Origin: Acidobacteriota bacterium
Lineage (GTDB): Bacteria; Acidobacteriota; Terriglobia; Bryobacterales; Bryobacteraceae
DNA length: 64,000 nucleotides
Reading direction: 5' to 3'
NCBI GenBank assembly: GCA_014584705.1
Contig: JACTMJ010000021.1
Span: 62,001 to 126,000 of the forward strand
The notes beneath the pieces are model-generated. The model made no database searches and had not been told where the DNA came from. It saw only the letters and a program-made list of their open reading frames with translations. The translations under genes were made by a program, and so were the position numbers. Shown one piece after another: positions 10,656 to 21,746 of this stretch (position 1 is its first letter; every line of letters starts with the position of its first letter).

Positions 10656-10786
10656 GACAGTTCCCGCAAGTACTCAGTCGAAATTTGCGAGCCACCTCCC
10701 TCATCGGCAAAATTGGTGCGTTCCATTACGGCGGGTTCCCGCGCAACCGTCTCCTATTGCAAATTCGCGCGAACAAATCGCAAATG

Positions 10787-10813
10787 AAAAAGGCGGCCCG
10801 AAGGCCGCCTTTT
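10787..10813 (-). terminator. Intrinsic terminator, probably ending the dnaK operon
   Basis: AGGCGGCC (10791-10798), CGAA loop, GGCCGCCT (10803-10810), flanked by AAAA and TTT so it can act in both directions. It lies 31 bp beyond the stop of the leftward 67-residue gene, in the position to end the dnaK-dnaJ-hspR group. Confidence 0.85.
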
Positions 10814-10844
10814 CCCGCAAAATCGAAACGGAACGGATGGAAAA

Positions 10845-11048
10845 CTACTTCTTCTTCTGCTTCTGCTGACCGACACGGACCTTATTGATCGAGGCCTTCA
10901 TGTCGCGGTATGCTTTCCAGTCAAAGCGGGAGGAAGCCTCTTTGAGGTACGCGTCCACATCGGCACCCTTCGGCAGGACCGCCATCAAAGTAGCGTGATC
11001 CCCATCGGGGCTGGTGAGACGGTAGCGTTTTACGTTGGGAATCGCCAT
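10845..11048 (-). CDS. Small basic protein downstream of hspR
   Basis: 67 residues (MAIPNVKRYRLTSPDGDHAT), with a Lys-rich end (GQQKQKKK). A GAGG lies about 12 bp before ATG 11048. It follows hspR after 101 bp on the same strand and is closed by a terminator, so it may belong to the chaperone operon. No family recognised. The charged tail could bind nucleic acid, but nothing else supports this. Confidence 0.55.
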   Translation of the reverse strand: MAIPNVKRYRLTSPDGDHATLMAVLPKGADVDAYLKEASSRFDWKAYRDMKASINKVRVGQQKQKKK

Positions 11049-11149
11049 GGAGTACCTCAAGAGCGCAGTGGCGCAACCTTTAGGATACTACGGGCCACCC
11101 CGGTGCGTCCACCAAAACCGCAAGTTTGGATACAGGCGCCCGCCGGAAG

Positions 11150-11563
11150 CTACTTCCGGTTCTTCTCGTCCGGCTCCGAGCGGCGGACGATGCCCGGCAT
11201 GCGGATCACCGGGATGAGACCCCCTTTTTCGGGTACGGGGGGAGGCGTGAGGCGAATGGCCATTTCTTCGTTCAGACTCTCCACGAACTCCTGCATCTGC
11301 CGCTGCATCATTTCCATCTTCTGCCGCATGTTCAGGATGATCTCCACCCCGGCCAGGTTCACGCCGAACTCTCTCGTAAGTTGCAGGATCACTTCGAGGC
11401 GTTCGAGGTCTTCGTCGGTGTAGAGGCGCGTATTCCCCTCCGAGCGAGAGGGAAACAGAAGGCCTTCCCGCTCGTACAGGCGCAAGGTCTGGGGGTGGAT
11501 TCCGTACTGCTCGGAAACCGCCGAGATCATGTAAGCCGCTTTGGTTTTCTTCCTTGCCGCCAT
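11150..11563 (-). CDS. hspR: MerR-family heat-shock repressor HspR
   Basis: 137 residues. HspR represses dnaK operons by binding HAIR repeats, with DnaK as co-repressor. The N-terminal winged-helix domain reads YMISAVSEQYGIHPQTLRLYEREGLL and SEGNTRLYTDEDLERLEVI, typical of HspR/MerR. A coiled segment follows (MRQKMEMMQRQMQEFVESL). It is the third gene after dnaK and dnaJ, 39 bp behind dnaJ, the position known for hspR in actinobacteria. A GTG at 11572 is an alternative start. Confidence 0.88.
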   Translation of the reverse strand: MAARKKTKAAYMISAVSEQYGIHPQTLRLYEREGLLFPSRSEGNTRLYTDEDLERLEVILQLTREFGVNLAGVEIILNMRQKMEMMQRQMQEFVESLNEEMAIRLTPPPVPEKGGLIPVIRMPGIVRRSEPDEKNRK

Positions 11564-11602
11564 GGTTCTCACTTCGCCGCGTATGTCATCGTACCGCCGC
11601 GG

Positions 11603-12784
11603 CTAGACTTTCGTCCATAGTTCTTCGCGCGGGTCGGCCTGGTCGGCCGCCTGCAACTCCTTCAGCAAGTCCCGCACCTTTTCGTCGCGCGTATCCGGAG
11701 CGCGGAGCACGATCTCGACGATCTCATCCCCGCGCTTGCCGCTTTTCGAATTCATCACGCCTTTTTCCCGCATGCGCAGCTTCTGGCCGTTCTGGGTGCC
11801 GGGCGGGATGCGCAGGGTGGCGCGTCCGTCAATCGTGGGAACGTCAATCTTCGCGCCCAGGCCGGCCTCGCTTACGGTGATGGGGAGCTTCACGTGGATA
11901 TCGTCGCCCTGCCAGTCAAACACCGGATGCGGCTGCACGCGGGTGGTGATGTAGAGGTCCCCGGGCGCGCCGCCGCCCGCGCCGGCGTTGCCCTTCCCGC
12001 TGATGCGCAGACGCGAACCCGTGCGCGCCCCCGCCGGGATGCGGACCTCGACGGTATCCTGCCGCGCGACGCGGCCGTCCCCGTGGCAGGTAGGACAGGC
12101 GTTGCGCAACCGGCCGGTGCCTCCGCAGCGAGAGCAGGTCACTTTGAAGCGCATTGCGCCCGCGTTCTGCTCCACCGTGCCGCCGCCATGGCATTGCGGA
12201 CAGATGGTCTCGGACCCTCCCGCCGCTCCCGTCCCGCCGCAGGTGGCGCACGGCTCCTGCCGGTTAATGGTCAGGCGAACCTGCGCGCCGCGAATCGCCT
12301 GCCAAAAGTCGATGTCGAGGCCGTATTCGAGGTCCGTGCCCGGCTGCTTTTGGGGCGCACGTGAAGCTCCCCCGCCGGAGCGCTTGAAGAACTGGTCAAA
12401 GAGATCGCGGAAGCCGCCGCCACCTCCGGTATCCGCACCGGGAAAGCCGCCCGCACCCGCGCCCGCGGCCCCGGCGAAGTCTCCAAAATCGAAGCCGTTG
12501 AAATCCATCCCTGGGCCGGGGCGATAGCCGCCGCCGGGGGGCGGGCCGCCGGGCGGGATGTTATCGGAATAGAACCCGTACTGGTCATACACTTCCCGCT
12601 TCTTGGGATCGTTCAGGATGCTGTAGGCTTCCTGTACCTTCTTGAAGCGGTCTTCGGCTACCTTATCGCTCGGGTTGAGGTCCGGGTGATGCTTGCGGGC
12701 AAGGCGCTTGTACGCCTTCCGGATCTCTTCCTGGGTGGCCTTTTTGCCGACACCCAGCGTTTCGTAATAGTTTTCGGTAGCCAT
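11603..12784 (-). CDS. dnaJ: Chaperone DnaJ
   Basis: 393 residues. It delivers unfolded proteins to DnaK and stimulates its ATPase. The J-domain has HPD at residues 33-35. Next comes a long Gly/Phe-rich region ([14 protein letters not shown]), then the four CxxCxGxG zinc modules starting CATCGGTG and ending CPTCHGDG, then the C-terminal substrate domain. It follows dnaK after 81 bp containing a GC-rich hairpin. Confidence 0.95.
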   Translation of the reverse strand: MATENYYETLGVGKKATQEEIRKAYKRLARKHHPDLNPSDKVAEDRFKKVQEAYSILNDPKKREVYDQYGFYSDNIPPGGPPPGGGYRPGPGMDFNGFDFGDFAGAAGAGAGGFPGADTGGGGGFRDLFDQFFKRSGGGASRAPQKQPGTDLEYGLDIDFWQAIRGAQVRLTINRQEPCATCGGTGAAGGSETICPQCHGGGTVEQNAGAMRFKVTCSRCGGTGRLRNACPTCHGDGRVARQDTVEVRIPAGARTGSRLRISGKGNAGAGGGAPGDLYITTRVQPHPVFDWQGDDIHVKLPITVSEAGLGAKIDVPTIDGRATLRIPPGTQNGQKLRMREKGVMNSKSGKRGDEIVEIVLRAPDTRDEKVRDLLKELQAADQADPREELWTKV

Positions 12785-12817
12785 GAGGATGATTCACACT
12801 GATCATTCGGCGACGGA

Positions 12818-12844
12818 GACGGAGGCTTCCCCGCCTCCGCCGTC
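12818..12844 (-). other. Hairpin between dnaK and dnaJ
   Basis: GGAGGC-TTCCCC-GCCTCC (12821-12838), extendable by GAC/GTC with a small bulge. There is no T-run, so it is more likely an mRNA processing or stability element that separates dnaK and dnaJ levels than a full terminator. Confidence 0.45.
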
Positions 12845-12865
12845 TGACGGTAACGATGCGGCCGC

Positions 12866-14797
<1,932 letters not shown>

Positions 14798-14824
14798 GAT
14801 TGCCTCTTCTTCCTCCGTGAAAGT

Positions 14825-14846
14825 CTTGCGGCGTTATTGCCTCAAT
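14825..14846. promoter_or_regulatory. Possible HAIR-like repeat (HspR operator)
   Basis: CTTGCGG-N8-CCTCAAT upstream of dnaK. Against the HAIR consensus CTTGAGT-N7-ACTCAAG each arm matches 5 of 7 bases, and the spacer is one base longer. A weak match, but it is in the right place and the operon encodes HspR. Confidence 0.3.
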
Positions 14847-15002
14847 TTGCGAAACGAACCCAACTGGCCCTGGCGCAAGGGGGATCGGTCCCCGAAACAG
14901 GCACGAGGGAGCGCGCGGAGGCGCCGCAACCTGAGCATCCTGCGAAACGAAGCCATTGCGGTCTCTGGCGACATCAGTTTTAGTCCTTCTCCATTATTGA
15001 AT

Positions 15003-15794
15003 ATGAGTGGCCTGTTGTCAACTACTGTCGTACTTTTCTTGAGTCTGCTCGTAGCATCCTGTGCCCCCTCCACCGGAAAATCGGATGCCGAACCCCTTAC
15101 CGTGGCGGCGGCTGCCGACCTGAGCCCCCTATCCGAGGCAATGGCCGCTCTTTACCGTCAGACTTCCGGCAAGGAGCTCCGTTTCGTGATCGGATCAAGC
15201 GGGATGCTGGCGCGGCAGATTGAGCAGGGGGCTCCGTTCGATGTGTACCTCTCCGCCAATGCGCGTTACGTGGAGGAACTGGCAAGGGTGGGGAAGATCC
15301 TTCCGGATTCGGTGAGGGTGTATGCGCTGGGCCGGCTCGGAATCTGGGCGAAAGGGAAGCAGATCCGGGAGGCTCGCGAGCTGCTGGACCCGGGAATCCG
15401 GCGCATCGCGATCGCGAACCCGGCGCATGCACCCTATGGGGAGGCGGCGCGGGATTACCTCGAACGGGCGGGAATCTGGGCGAAGATCGAGCCGAAGATC
15501 GTTTACGGAGAGAATGTGCGACAGGCGGCGCAGTTCGCCGAAAGCGGGAACGCGGACGCTCTGGTGAGTTCCTGGACGACGGTGCGGCCGCTCCAGGGAA
15601 CGCTGGTGCCGGAGAGCGAGCACGCGCCGATCCGCCAAGCGAGCGGCGTGGTGACGGCAAGCGGGCGCAGAGCCGACGGATTGCAGTTTATCGAGATGCT
15701 GAGCGGGGCGCCGGCGCGAGCGCTATTTCAGAAGCACGGGTTCGGTCTGCCCGCGGACGAGGCGGCGGGCAAAGCGCCGGGGGAAACGCCTTAA
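15003..15794 (+). CDS. modA: Molybdate ABC transporter substrate-binding lipoprotein (ModA-like)
   Basis: 263 residues. Periplasmic oxyanion-binding protein. The signal peptide ends LVASC, a lipobox. The mature part shows the ModA pattern LTVAAAADLSPLSEAM, SSGMLARQIEQGAPFDVYLSA, and late in the protein ADALVSSW. No modB or modC follows, so it is an orphan here and the permease must be elsewhere. ATG 15003 has no Shine-Dalgarno but an AT-rich CATTATTGAAT directly before it. It is divergent from dnaK. Tungstate or another oxyanion is possible. Confidence 0.85.
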   Translation: MSGLLSTTVVLFLSLLVASCAPSTGKSDAEPLTVAAAADLSPLSEAMAALYRQTSGKELRFVIGSSGMLARQIEQGAPFDVYLSANARYVEELARVGKILPDSVRVYALGRLGIWAKGKQIREARELLDPGIRRIAIANPAHAPYGEAARDYLERAGIWAKIEPKIVYGENVRQAAQFAESGNADALVSSWTTVRPLQGTLVPESEHAPIRQASGVVTASGRRADGLQFIEMLSGAPARALFQKHGFGLPADEAAGKAPGETP

Positions 15795-15956
15795 ACTCCT
15801 TCCGCCCGGCGCGGCGGTCTCGCAAGCGAATGCCAGATGGCGAAAGCCCTGGGTCACGGTATGATGGTGCGTACTCGCGCAGCCTTCCCCGCCACGGCAA
15901 GGCGGAGAAGGGACATCGCGAGCGTGCCGGAACAACCGCTTGCAGTTCTGAGACTC

Positions 15957-17135
15957 ATGGACCTTCGCACGCCAACTTCGACGAACGAATTCGCGCAAGC
16001 CTGGGGGAACGCTTACCGGCAAGGCGCGCGGCTGCGCGTGCGGGGCGCGGACACGAAACTGCGCTTCGCGGGGCCGGTCGCGGAGGCCGACATCGCTTTC
16101 GACACGAGCGGCCTGAGCTTCATCGGCGAATACGACCCGCGCGACCTCACCATTCGCGTGGGTGCGGGAATGCCCTTCGCGGACCTGGCGGAGACGCTCA
16201 AAGCCGAGGGGCAGATGCTGCCGCTCGACCCTCCCTTTCACGAAGGAGCGACCGTGGGCGGAGTGGTGGCGGCGAATCTCTGCGGGCCGAGACGGCGCGG
16301 CTACGGCACGGCGCGCGACTTCGTGATCGGAGTGGAGTTTGCGGATTGGCGGGGGCGTCTGGTTCAATCGGGCGCGATGGTGGCCAAGAACGTCGCCGGC
16401 TACGACCTCAACAAGCTCTTCGTGGGAAGCTGGGGCGTGCTGGGGCCGATGCTGACCTTGAACTTTCGTGTGTCTCCGCTCGAACGGCAAACCACGACGT
16501 TCCTGGTGCAGGGGCGCACGGAGGCGGAATACCGGGTGGTCCGGGACCGGGCGTTGCGCGGCTTTGCGCAGCCAATCGCCGTCGATTACGTGAACGCCAC
16601 GGCGGGCGAACTGCTGCGGCTGAACGGCAGCGCACTCCTCCTGCGCTATGCGAATGCGCCGGCCGTGATTGAACGCCTTCGCGCCAGCCTGGACCTGCCG
16701 GAAGCGGTGGATCCGGAACTGGAACCGTATCTTTGGCTCCGCCTGCGGGAATGGTTTCATCATCAGGTGACGGGCTATGCGGACGGCGCGCTGCTCCAGT
16801 TGTCCACAGTACATTCGCGCCTCTTCGCCGACGCGGCTTCGCTGGGCGGGCGAGTGATGGCCCGGGCCGCATCGGGAGTGATTTATGCCTCTTACCGGGA
16901 TTCGGAGACGGCGCTCGAAACGATGCGCTTTCTCGAGCGGCAGGGGCGCACGGTGACGCTGCTCAGCGCTTCCGAGCCGGTGCGGGAGAGCCTCGCGGCC
17001 CGGACCCTAGGGGCGGGAAGGGCGGCGCAAACGGGCACGCCGATGCCGGGGGACTTCGCGCTGATGGAGAAAGTGAAGGCGCATTTCGACCCTCAAGGGC
17101 TGGTGAGCCCGGGGAGGCTGCATGGCTGGTTCTGA
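15957..17135 (+). CDS. glcE: Glycolate oxidase FAD-binding subunit GlcE-like
   Basis: 392 residues. With GlcD and GlcF it oxidises glycolate to glyoxylate. The PCMH-type FAD domain is visible (LRVRGADTKL, RDLTIRVGAGMPFADL, LPLDPPF, ATVGGVVAANLCGPRRRGYG) and the C-terminus PQGLVSPGRL is typical. ATG 15957 (MDLRTPTSTNEFAQAW) fits the family length; the frame is open to 15837 without a ribosome site. It overlaps glcF by 14 bp. The catalytic-subunit gene glcD is not next to it. Confidence 0.85.
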   Translation: MDLRTPTSTNEFAQAWGNAYRQGARLRVRGADTKLRFAGPVAEADIAFDTSGLSFIGEYDPRDLTIRVGAGMPFADLAETLKAEGQMLPLDPPFHEGATVGGVVAANLCGPRRRGYGTARDFVIGVEFADWRGRLVQSGAMVAKNVAGYDLNKLFVGSWGVLGPMLTLNFRVSPLERQTTTFLVQGRTEAEYRVVRDRALRGFAQPIAVDYVNATAGELLRLNGSALLLRYANAPAVIERLRASLDLPEAVDPELEPYLWLRLREWFHHQVTGYADGALLQLSTVHSRLFADAASLGGRVMARAASGVIYASYRDSETALETMRFLERQGRTVTLLSASEPVRESLAARTLGAGRAAQTGTPMPGDFALMEKVKAHFDPQGLVSPGRLHGWF

Positions 17136-18474
17136 AACGGGCACGAGCGAATTCCCCATCTTGCGAGCTACCGGGCCGAAACGCGAGGACCTCGACGCGT
17201 GCGTCCACTGCGGGCTCTGTTTGAATGCGTGCCCCACGTATCGCGAACTGGGTCTGGAAATGGATTCGCCGCGCGGGCGCATTTACCAGATGATCCGGGT
17301 GAACGAAGGGCGCGCGGAGTTGGACGAGAACTACCGAAGCCACATCGAACTATGCCTGGCCTGCCGCGCATGCGAGACGGCGTGCCCCTCCGGAGTGCGC
17401 TACGGGCGGCTGGTGGAAGCCGCGCGGGCGGATATTGAAGAGCACATGGAACGCCCGCTTCTTGAGCGGGTGATGCGCGACTTCCTCTTCGGCAGGGTGC
17501 TGCCCTCGCCGTTCTGGCTGCGGCTGCTGGCGGCACCGCTCTACGTCTATCAGCGCAGCGGCCTCGAACGTGCCGTAAACCGAATGGGGTTACTGAATGC
17601 GTTTCCCCGGTTGAAGGAACTGGCCGCGCTCAGCCCGCGGGCGACACTGCCAAGCTTCTTCCGCCACTACGGGAAGACGTTTCCGGCAGTGGGAGAGACG
17701 CGCCACCGGGTGGCGTTCCTGGGCGGCTGCATGGCGAATGTGAGCTTCGCGGACTTGCATGAGGCCACCGTGCGCGTCCTGCAGCGCAGCGGATGCGAGG
17801 TGGTGGTGCCAGCCGGGCAGACCTGCTGCGGCGCGCTGCACGTGCACGGGGGGCGCAAGGGCGATGCGCAACGGCTGGCTGAGAGAAACATCGATGCGAT
17901 CCCGGCCGACGATTTCGACGCAATCCTGACGAACACGGCCGGCTGCGGCTGCGCGCTGAAGGAATATGGCCATTTGCTCGAAGACGACCCAGCCTACGCA
18001 GCGCCGGCCGGCCGGTTCGCCCGAAAAGTGAAAGACGTGAACGAATTCCTGGCTGCAATCGGGCCGACGCCCCCGGGGCGGGAGTTCCCGGCCACGGTGA
18101 CCTACCAGGATTCCTGCCACCTCACCCATGGCCAGAAGCTGCCACTACCCCCGCGCCAATTGCTCGCGCTGGTACCGGGGCTCACGTTGAAGGAGATGCC
18201 CTGCGCCGACCATTGCTGCGGCAGCGCCGGCATCTACAACGTGCAGCACACGGAGATGTCGATGGCGCTGCTTGAGAAGAAGATGGGCAACGCGAACGGA
18301 ACCCATGCGGAGATCATCGCCTCCTCGAATCCCGGCTGCCTGCTGCAATTGCAGGCCGGTGTGCGGATGCACGGCCACGGCCAGCGCGTGCTGCATGTAA
18401 TGGAAGTGCTGGACGAAGCCTACGGCGACAGGAAGAAAGTGCCCCCGGGCCGGAAGAACGCCACCGGAAGCTGA
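17122..18474 (+). CDS. glcF: Glycolate oxidase iron-sulfur subunit GlcF-like
   Basis: 450 residues. Two [4Fe-4S] motifs lie near the N-terminus: CVHCGLCLNACPTY and CLACRACETACPSG. Two CCG domains follow (CCGALHVHGG and CCGSAGIYNV), as in GlcF and other heterodisulfide-reductase-like subunits. GGGGAGG precedes ATG 17122. It overlaps glcE and should pass electrons to the respiratory chain. A phosphoglycolate phosphatase gene further right (42.1 kb) would supply glycolate. Confidence 0.92.
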   Translation: MAGSETGTSEFPILRATGPKREDLDACVHCGLCLNACPTYRELGLEMDSPRGRIYQMIRVNEGRAELDENYRSHIELCLACRACETACPSGVRYGRLVEAARADIEEHMERPLLERVMRDFLFGRVLPSPFWLRLLAAPLYVYQRSGLERAVNRMGLLNAFPRLKELAALSPRATLPSFFRHYGKTFPAVGETRHRVAFLGGCMANVSFADLHEATVRVLQRSGCEVVVPAGQTCCGALHVHGGRKGDAQRLAERNIDAIPADDFDAILTNTAGCGCALKEYGHLLEDDPAYAAPAGRFARKVKDVNEFLAAIGPTPPGREFPATVTYQDSCHLTHGQKLPLPPRQLLALVPGLTLKEMPCADHCCGSAGIYNVQHTEMSMALLEKKMGNANGTHAEIIASSNPGCLLQLQAGVRMHGHGQRVLHVMEVLDEAYGDRKKVPPGRKNATGS

Positions 18475-18516
18475 CCAGAGACATCGGCGGGAGGGAGTGG
18501 CGCGCCCGCTCCCGCT

Positions 18517-19062
18517 CTACTCCGCACCCTCGCCGGCGATGCCCGGCGTCTGCTCCGCGGCAGGCGGCGCTGCAACGAAATGCGCTGGAAGCGAAGCCGC
18601 ATTCAGGAGGCGAGCCGGCAGGCCGGGAATCCAGACTCGAAACTCGCCGCCGCGCTGAGCCAGGCCGGGTTCCCCCGGGTCCGGCCGCTGCACCGTGGAT
18701 GCCCCCATGAAGGCATAGACCGGGGTGTTCAAACGCACCAGCACCAAGCGCGATCCGGGGTCGGCGCAACCGAGCGAAATGCCGTCGACGGGAACAAACC
18801 GCCCATTGGGATCGATGCGGCATCCGGAGTGGTGCAGGAAGGCGCGAAACCCGCTAATGACGCGCTGATCCCGCAAGGCGAAATCGTCGAAAAGCATCCA
18901 CCATTCACACGGGGTGGCGGCGTTGGCAAACCGGGCGAAACGGAAGAGGTGCGTGCCGCTGGGAAGCGCCTCTTTCGATTCCGGGCCGCCGCCAAGAAAG
19001 ATCGATCTCGAAAGGCTGGTAGCAACGTCGGCGTACGCGCACAATTCGTTGTGAAGAGGCAT
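18517..19062 (-). CDS. Hypothetical protein
   Basis: 181 residues (MPLHNELCAYADVATSLSRS), with AGGGA about 9 bp before ATG 19062. No signal peptide or membrane segment. Segments such as CEWWMLFDDFALRDQRVI and AFLHHSGCRIDPNGRFVPVDG look like a folded soluble protein, while the last 30 residues are Ala/Pro-rich. Not recognised. It converges with glcF, 42 bp between the ends. A competing rightward frame at 18580 looks less protein-like. Confidence 0.5.
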   Translation of the reverse strand: MPLHNELCAYADVATSLSRSIFLGGGPESKEALPSGTHLFRFARFANAATPCEWWMLFDDFALRDQRVISGFRAFLHHSGCRIDPNGRFVPVDGISLGCADPGSRLVLVRLNTPVYAFMGASTVQRPDPGEPGLAQRGGEFRVWIPGLPARLLNAASLPAHFVAAPPAAEQTPGIAGEGAE

Positions 19063-19212
19063 GGAGATTCCCTAAAAAGAGGCGGTCGAACGCCCACTAA
19101 TCAGGGTACCGGATCCCTGGACCATTCGTTCCGGCGCGATGGGGTTTCCGCGCGCGGGCAGCGCGGCAATGGCCGTTTGCACCCGGTGGCAAGGCATTAC
19201 AATTAAGTAAGA

Positions 19213-20079
19213 ATGCATCGATACTATCTTCACCATGACCAGATCTTGCCCCACACGGAGAAGGGGCTTTCCGCCGGACAAGTGGGTTTGATGAACGGCT
19301 GGGGCGTTTTTAGCACGCTTCGGGCGCAGGAAGGGGTGCTCTTTGAGTATGCCCGGCATTGGGCGCGCATGACACGGGATGCCGCGGCGATCGGGGTACC
19401 GATGCCGTGCAGTGAAGGCGAGATGGAGGATCGGCTACACCGCTTGCTGGACGCAAACGAATCCCCGGATGCCACGGTACGCGTCGTGGTGGTGAGAAAT
19501 CGCGGCGGCATGTGGGAAGGCAGCGGGATCGAGTGCGATAGCGATTTGATCGCCTTCAGCGCACCACTGAAAGACTGGAAGGACGGAATCGCAGTGGGCG
19601 TTCAGCCCCATGCGCGCTATGCGGCTTGCGAGTTCGCGGGCGCCAAGGTTCTTTCCTGGGCCATGAACCTGCGCTGGCTGGAGCGCGCGCAGGAGAAGGG
19701 TTACGACGAGGTGCTGCTCCTCAACGAGCATGACGGCGTAAGCGAATGCACGTCCGCCAATGTGTTCGCCAAATTCGGCCAGGAGGTGCTGACGCCACCG
19801 CTTTCGGCGGGGTGCCTGCCGGGCGTCACGCGGCAGCTATTGCTCGATACCATTCGCGTGGACGGTTACCAAGTGCGCGAGGCGCCGCTGACGGTGGCCG
19901 ATCTGCGACGCGCCGACGCCTGCTTTATTACGTCGAGCACCCGGGACGTGAGGGCCATTGCTTCGATCGAGGGAGAACCGATCAAGGAGGATGCCGCCTT
20001 CATCGCCGCGTTTCAGCACGCCTTCACGGACAACCTCCAGGCGTACGTGGAAAAGCACCGGCGAAGCGTACACAAGTAG
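19213..20079 (+). CDS. Class IV aminotransferase (BCAT / aminodeoxychorismate lyase family)
   Basis: 288 residues. A PLP enzyme acting on branched-chain amino acids, D-amino acids or aminodeoxychorismate. Family blocks: GLMNGWGVFSTLRA, the PLP lysine in GAKVLSWAMNL (Lys145), LLLNEHDGVSECTSANVF and PLSAGCLPGVTRQLLLD. Specificity cannot be read from these. TACAAT lies 9 bp before ATG 19213 and there is no strong Shine-Dalgarno. The crotonase-like gene follows after 24 bp. Confidence 0.9.
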   Translation: MHRYYLHHDQILPHTEKGLSAGQVGLMNGWGVFSTLRAQEGVLFEYARHWARMTRDAAAIGVPMPCSEGEMEDRLHRLLDANESPDATVRVVVVRNRGGMWEGSGIECDSDLIAFSAPLKDWKDGIAVGVQPHARYAACEFAGAKVLSWAMNLRWLERAQEKGYDEVLLLNEHDGVSECTSANVFAKFGQEVLTPPLSAGCLPGVTRQLLLDTIRVDGYQVREAPLTVADLRRADACFITSSTRDVRAIASIEGEPIKEDAAFIAAFQHAFTDNLQAYVEKHRRSVHK

Positions 20080-20103
20080 TCTGATAGGTTAGGATTCCTC
20101 TAT

Positions 20104-20922
20104 ATGCCAGAAACCGAGAGCGGCTCCGCTCCCTCGTCCGCACTGCTCCAGAACCGCGTTGGGCGCGTGCTGACGTTAACGCTGAATGCACCCGCATCGC
20201 ACAACCGGTTGACGCTCTCGATGTGCCGCGAACTGGCGGAGGCACTGCGGGAGGCGGACCGCGACACTTCCGTCGGGGCGGTGCTTCTCAAAGGGGCGGG
20301 AGCGGCATTCTGCACCGGAATCGACGCGAGCGAATTGCTGGTACGGGACGCCGAGGAAGCGGCGTCGATTCACGAGGAACTTTTCACTGGGGGCGGCAGG
20401 CTGACGACGCCGCTGGTCTGCCAGGTGCAAGGCGCGGCGCATGGTGAGGGAGTCGGGCTGCTCGCCAATGCGCACGTCGTGCTGGCCGCGCAGGGAACCA
20501 CCTTCGGCCTGACGGAGATCCGCATGGGAAGCTGGCCCTTCGTGGCGTTCCGTGCGCTGGTTGCGGCGACGGGCGAGCGAAGAGCCACCGAACTCGCGCT
20601 CACCGGGCGAATCTTCGGCACGAATGAAGCGCTGCAATACAACCTGATTCACGCGGTGACGCCGCCGTTCGAGCTCGAGGAGCGAGCGGAGGCGACGGCA
20701 CGGTTGCTGGCGGATTCGAGCGGCGAGCTAATCCGGCGCGGGCTGGACTTTGTGAACCGCACTCGGGCCATGCAATGGGACGAAGCCGGAGCGCTGGCGC
20801 GGCAGATACGCGCAGAGTGGTTCCACCATCCCGACTTCGCCGAGGGCGTGGCGGCTGTGGCGGAGCGAAGGAAACCGGACTGGCCCTCCTTGCGTGAGAA
20901 CGCGCAAGAGCGGGAACGGTAG
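20104..20922 (+). CDS. Enoyl-CoA hydratase/isomerase family protein
   Basis: 272 residues of the crotonase fold, acting on acyl-CoA thioesters. The oxyanion-hole segments GAGAAFCTGID and QGAAHGEGVGLLANAHVVLA are present. Of the two catalytic Glu of enoyl-CoA hydratase, the second is kept in FGLTEIRMG, but the position of the first (GGGCEL in classic members) reads GEGVGL, so it is Gly. Hydration is therefore doubtful; an isomerase, lyase or hydrolase reaction is more likely. A TAGGAT hexamer ends 8 bp before ATG 20104 and no Shine-Dalgarno is visible. Confidence 0.85.
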   Translation: MPETESGSAPSSALLQNRVGRVLTLTLNAPASHNRLTLSMCRELAEALREADRDTSVGAVLLKGAGAAFCTGIDASELLVRDAEEAASIHEELFTGGGRLTTPLVCQVQGAAHGEGVGLLANAHVVLAAQGTTFGLTEIRMGSWPFVAFRALVAATGERRATELALTGRIFGTNEALQYNLIHAVTPPFELEERAEATARLLADSSGELIRRGLDFVNRTRAMQWDEAGALARQIRAEWFHHPDFAEGVAAVAERRKPDWPSLRENAQERER

Positions 20923-21188
20923 AAATCTGTTGCGTGTTGCGCCCGATTGGGTCAAAAGGGACGAGGCGAACGACCGCATGAATGCGGCGCTGAAGCAGTG
21001 AGCCGTGCGGGCGGGGGATCTGAGCGGTGTTTCCCGTCTGATCGAGTTCTTTCGCGCGAGCGCCGGCTGCATCCTCAGCTTCTATCGGTTCTCTTGAATC
21101 CGCGCAGTAGCTCACGGGGCGTTGGCGGCTGGGCACCGCCAGGCGTGGACGGCCCAATGCTCAAACGCTCTAAGCACGGCTCCAGTGC

Positions 21189-21746
21189 CTACTGGACATT
21201 TTCCTGGGCGTTTGGCTTCGTGCTGGCCACCACTTCCACCAGGCCCACAATGTCGCCCAGGCTATCGTAGACCGGCGCGAGGACGGAGACCATGGTTTCC
21301 CGGCGACGGACGGTCTGGCGCCGCCCCGTTTCGAGGACAGTCTTCATTTCCGCCGGCATCGGCTGGTCAAGATCTCCCCACTTCCAGAACTGGCTCATCT
21401 CGTGAACGTTGCGGATGACCACATGGACGCGATCCGGCTTGCCGGTCACCGGCAGCCAAAGATTCACATCGCAATCCGTCGTACAAAGGCGGGAGAGGCG
21501 GATCAGTGTTTTCTTTGTGGCGATGTAGGCGCCGTGATCGACGTCGTAGTTGTCCGCCCCGGCCCAGCGGTCGCGCGGGTTTTCCTTGAGCATCATTTCC
21601 ACGGAACGCTTGGTCTGGATGCCACGCGCGACGTCGCCATCCACCATGGCGGTCGCGGTGCGGGCCACCTGATCGAGTTCGGCGGCCAGCGGTTCCTGGG
21701 ATTGCGCGGACAAGGCAGACAGCAGGAGAAGCATGGCGATAATCAT
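21189..21746 (-). CDS. Secreted single-domain sensor-like protein
   Basis: 185 residues with an N-terminal signal peptide (MIIAMLLLLSALSAQSQ). The mature part carries a helix (ELDQVARTATAMVDGDVARG) and a strand-rich end, TMVSVLAPVYDSLGDIVGLVEVVAS, which resembles the last strands of extracytoplasmic Cache domains. No membrane or signalling domain follows, so it may be a free binding protein. Its ATG overlaps the stop of the upstream glycosidase-like gene (ATGA), so the two are translationally coupled. Confidence 0.65.
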   Translation of the reverse strand: MIIAMLLLLSALSAQSQEPLAAELDQVARTATAMVDGDVARGIQTKRSVEMMLKENPRDRWAGADNYDVDHGAYIATKKTLIRLSRLCTTDCDVNLWLPVTGKPDRVHVVIRNVHEMSQFWKWGDLDQPMPAEMKTVLETGRRQTVRRRETMVSVLAPVYDSLGDIVGLVEVVASTKPNAQENVQ

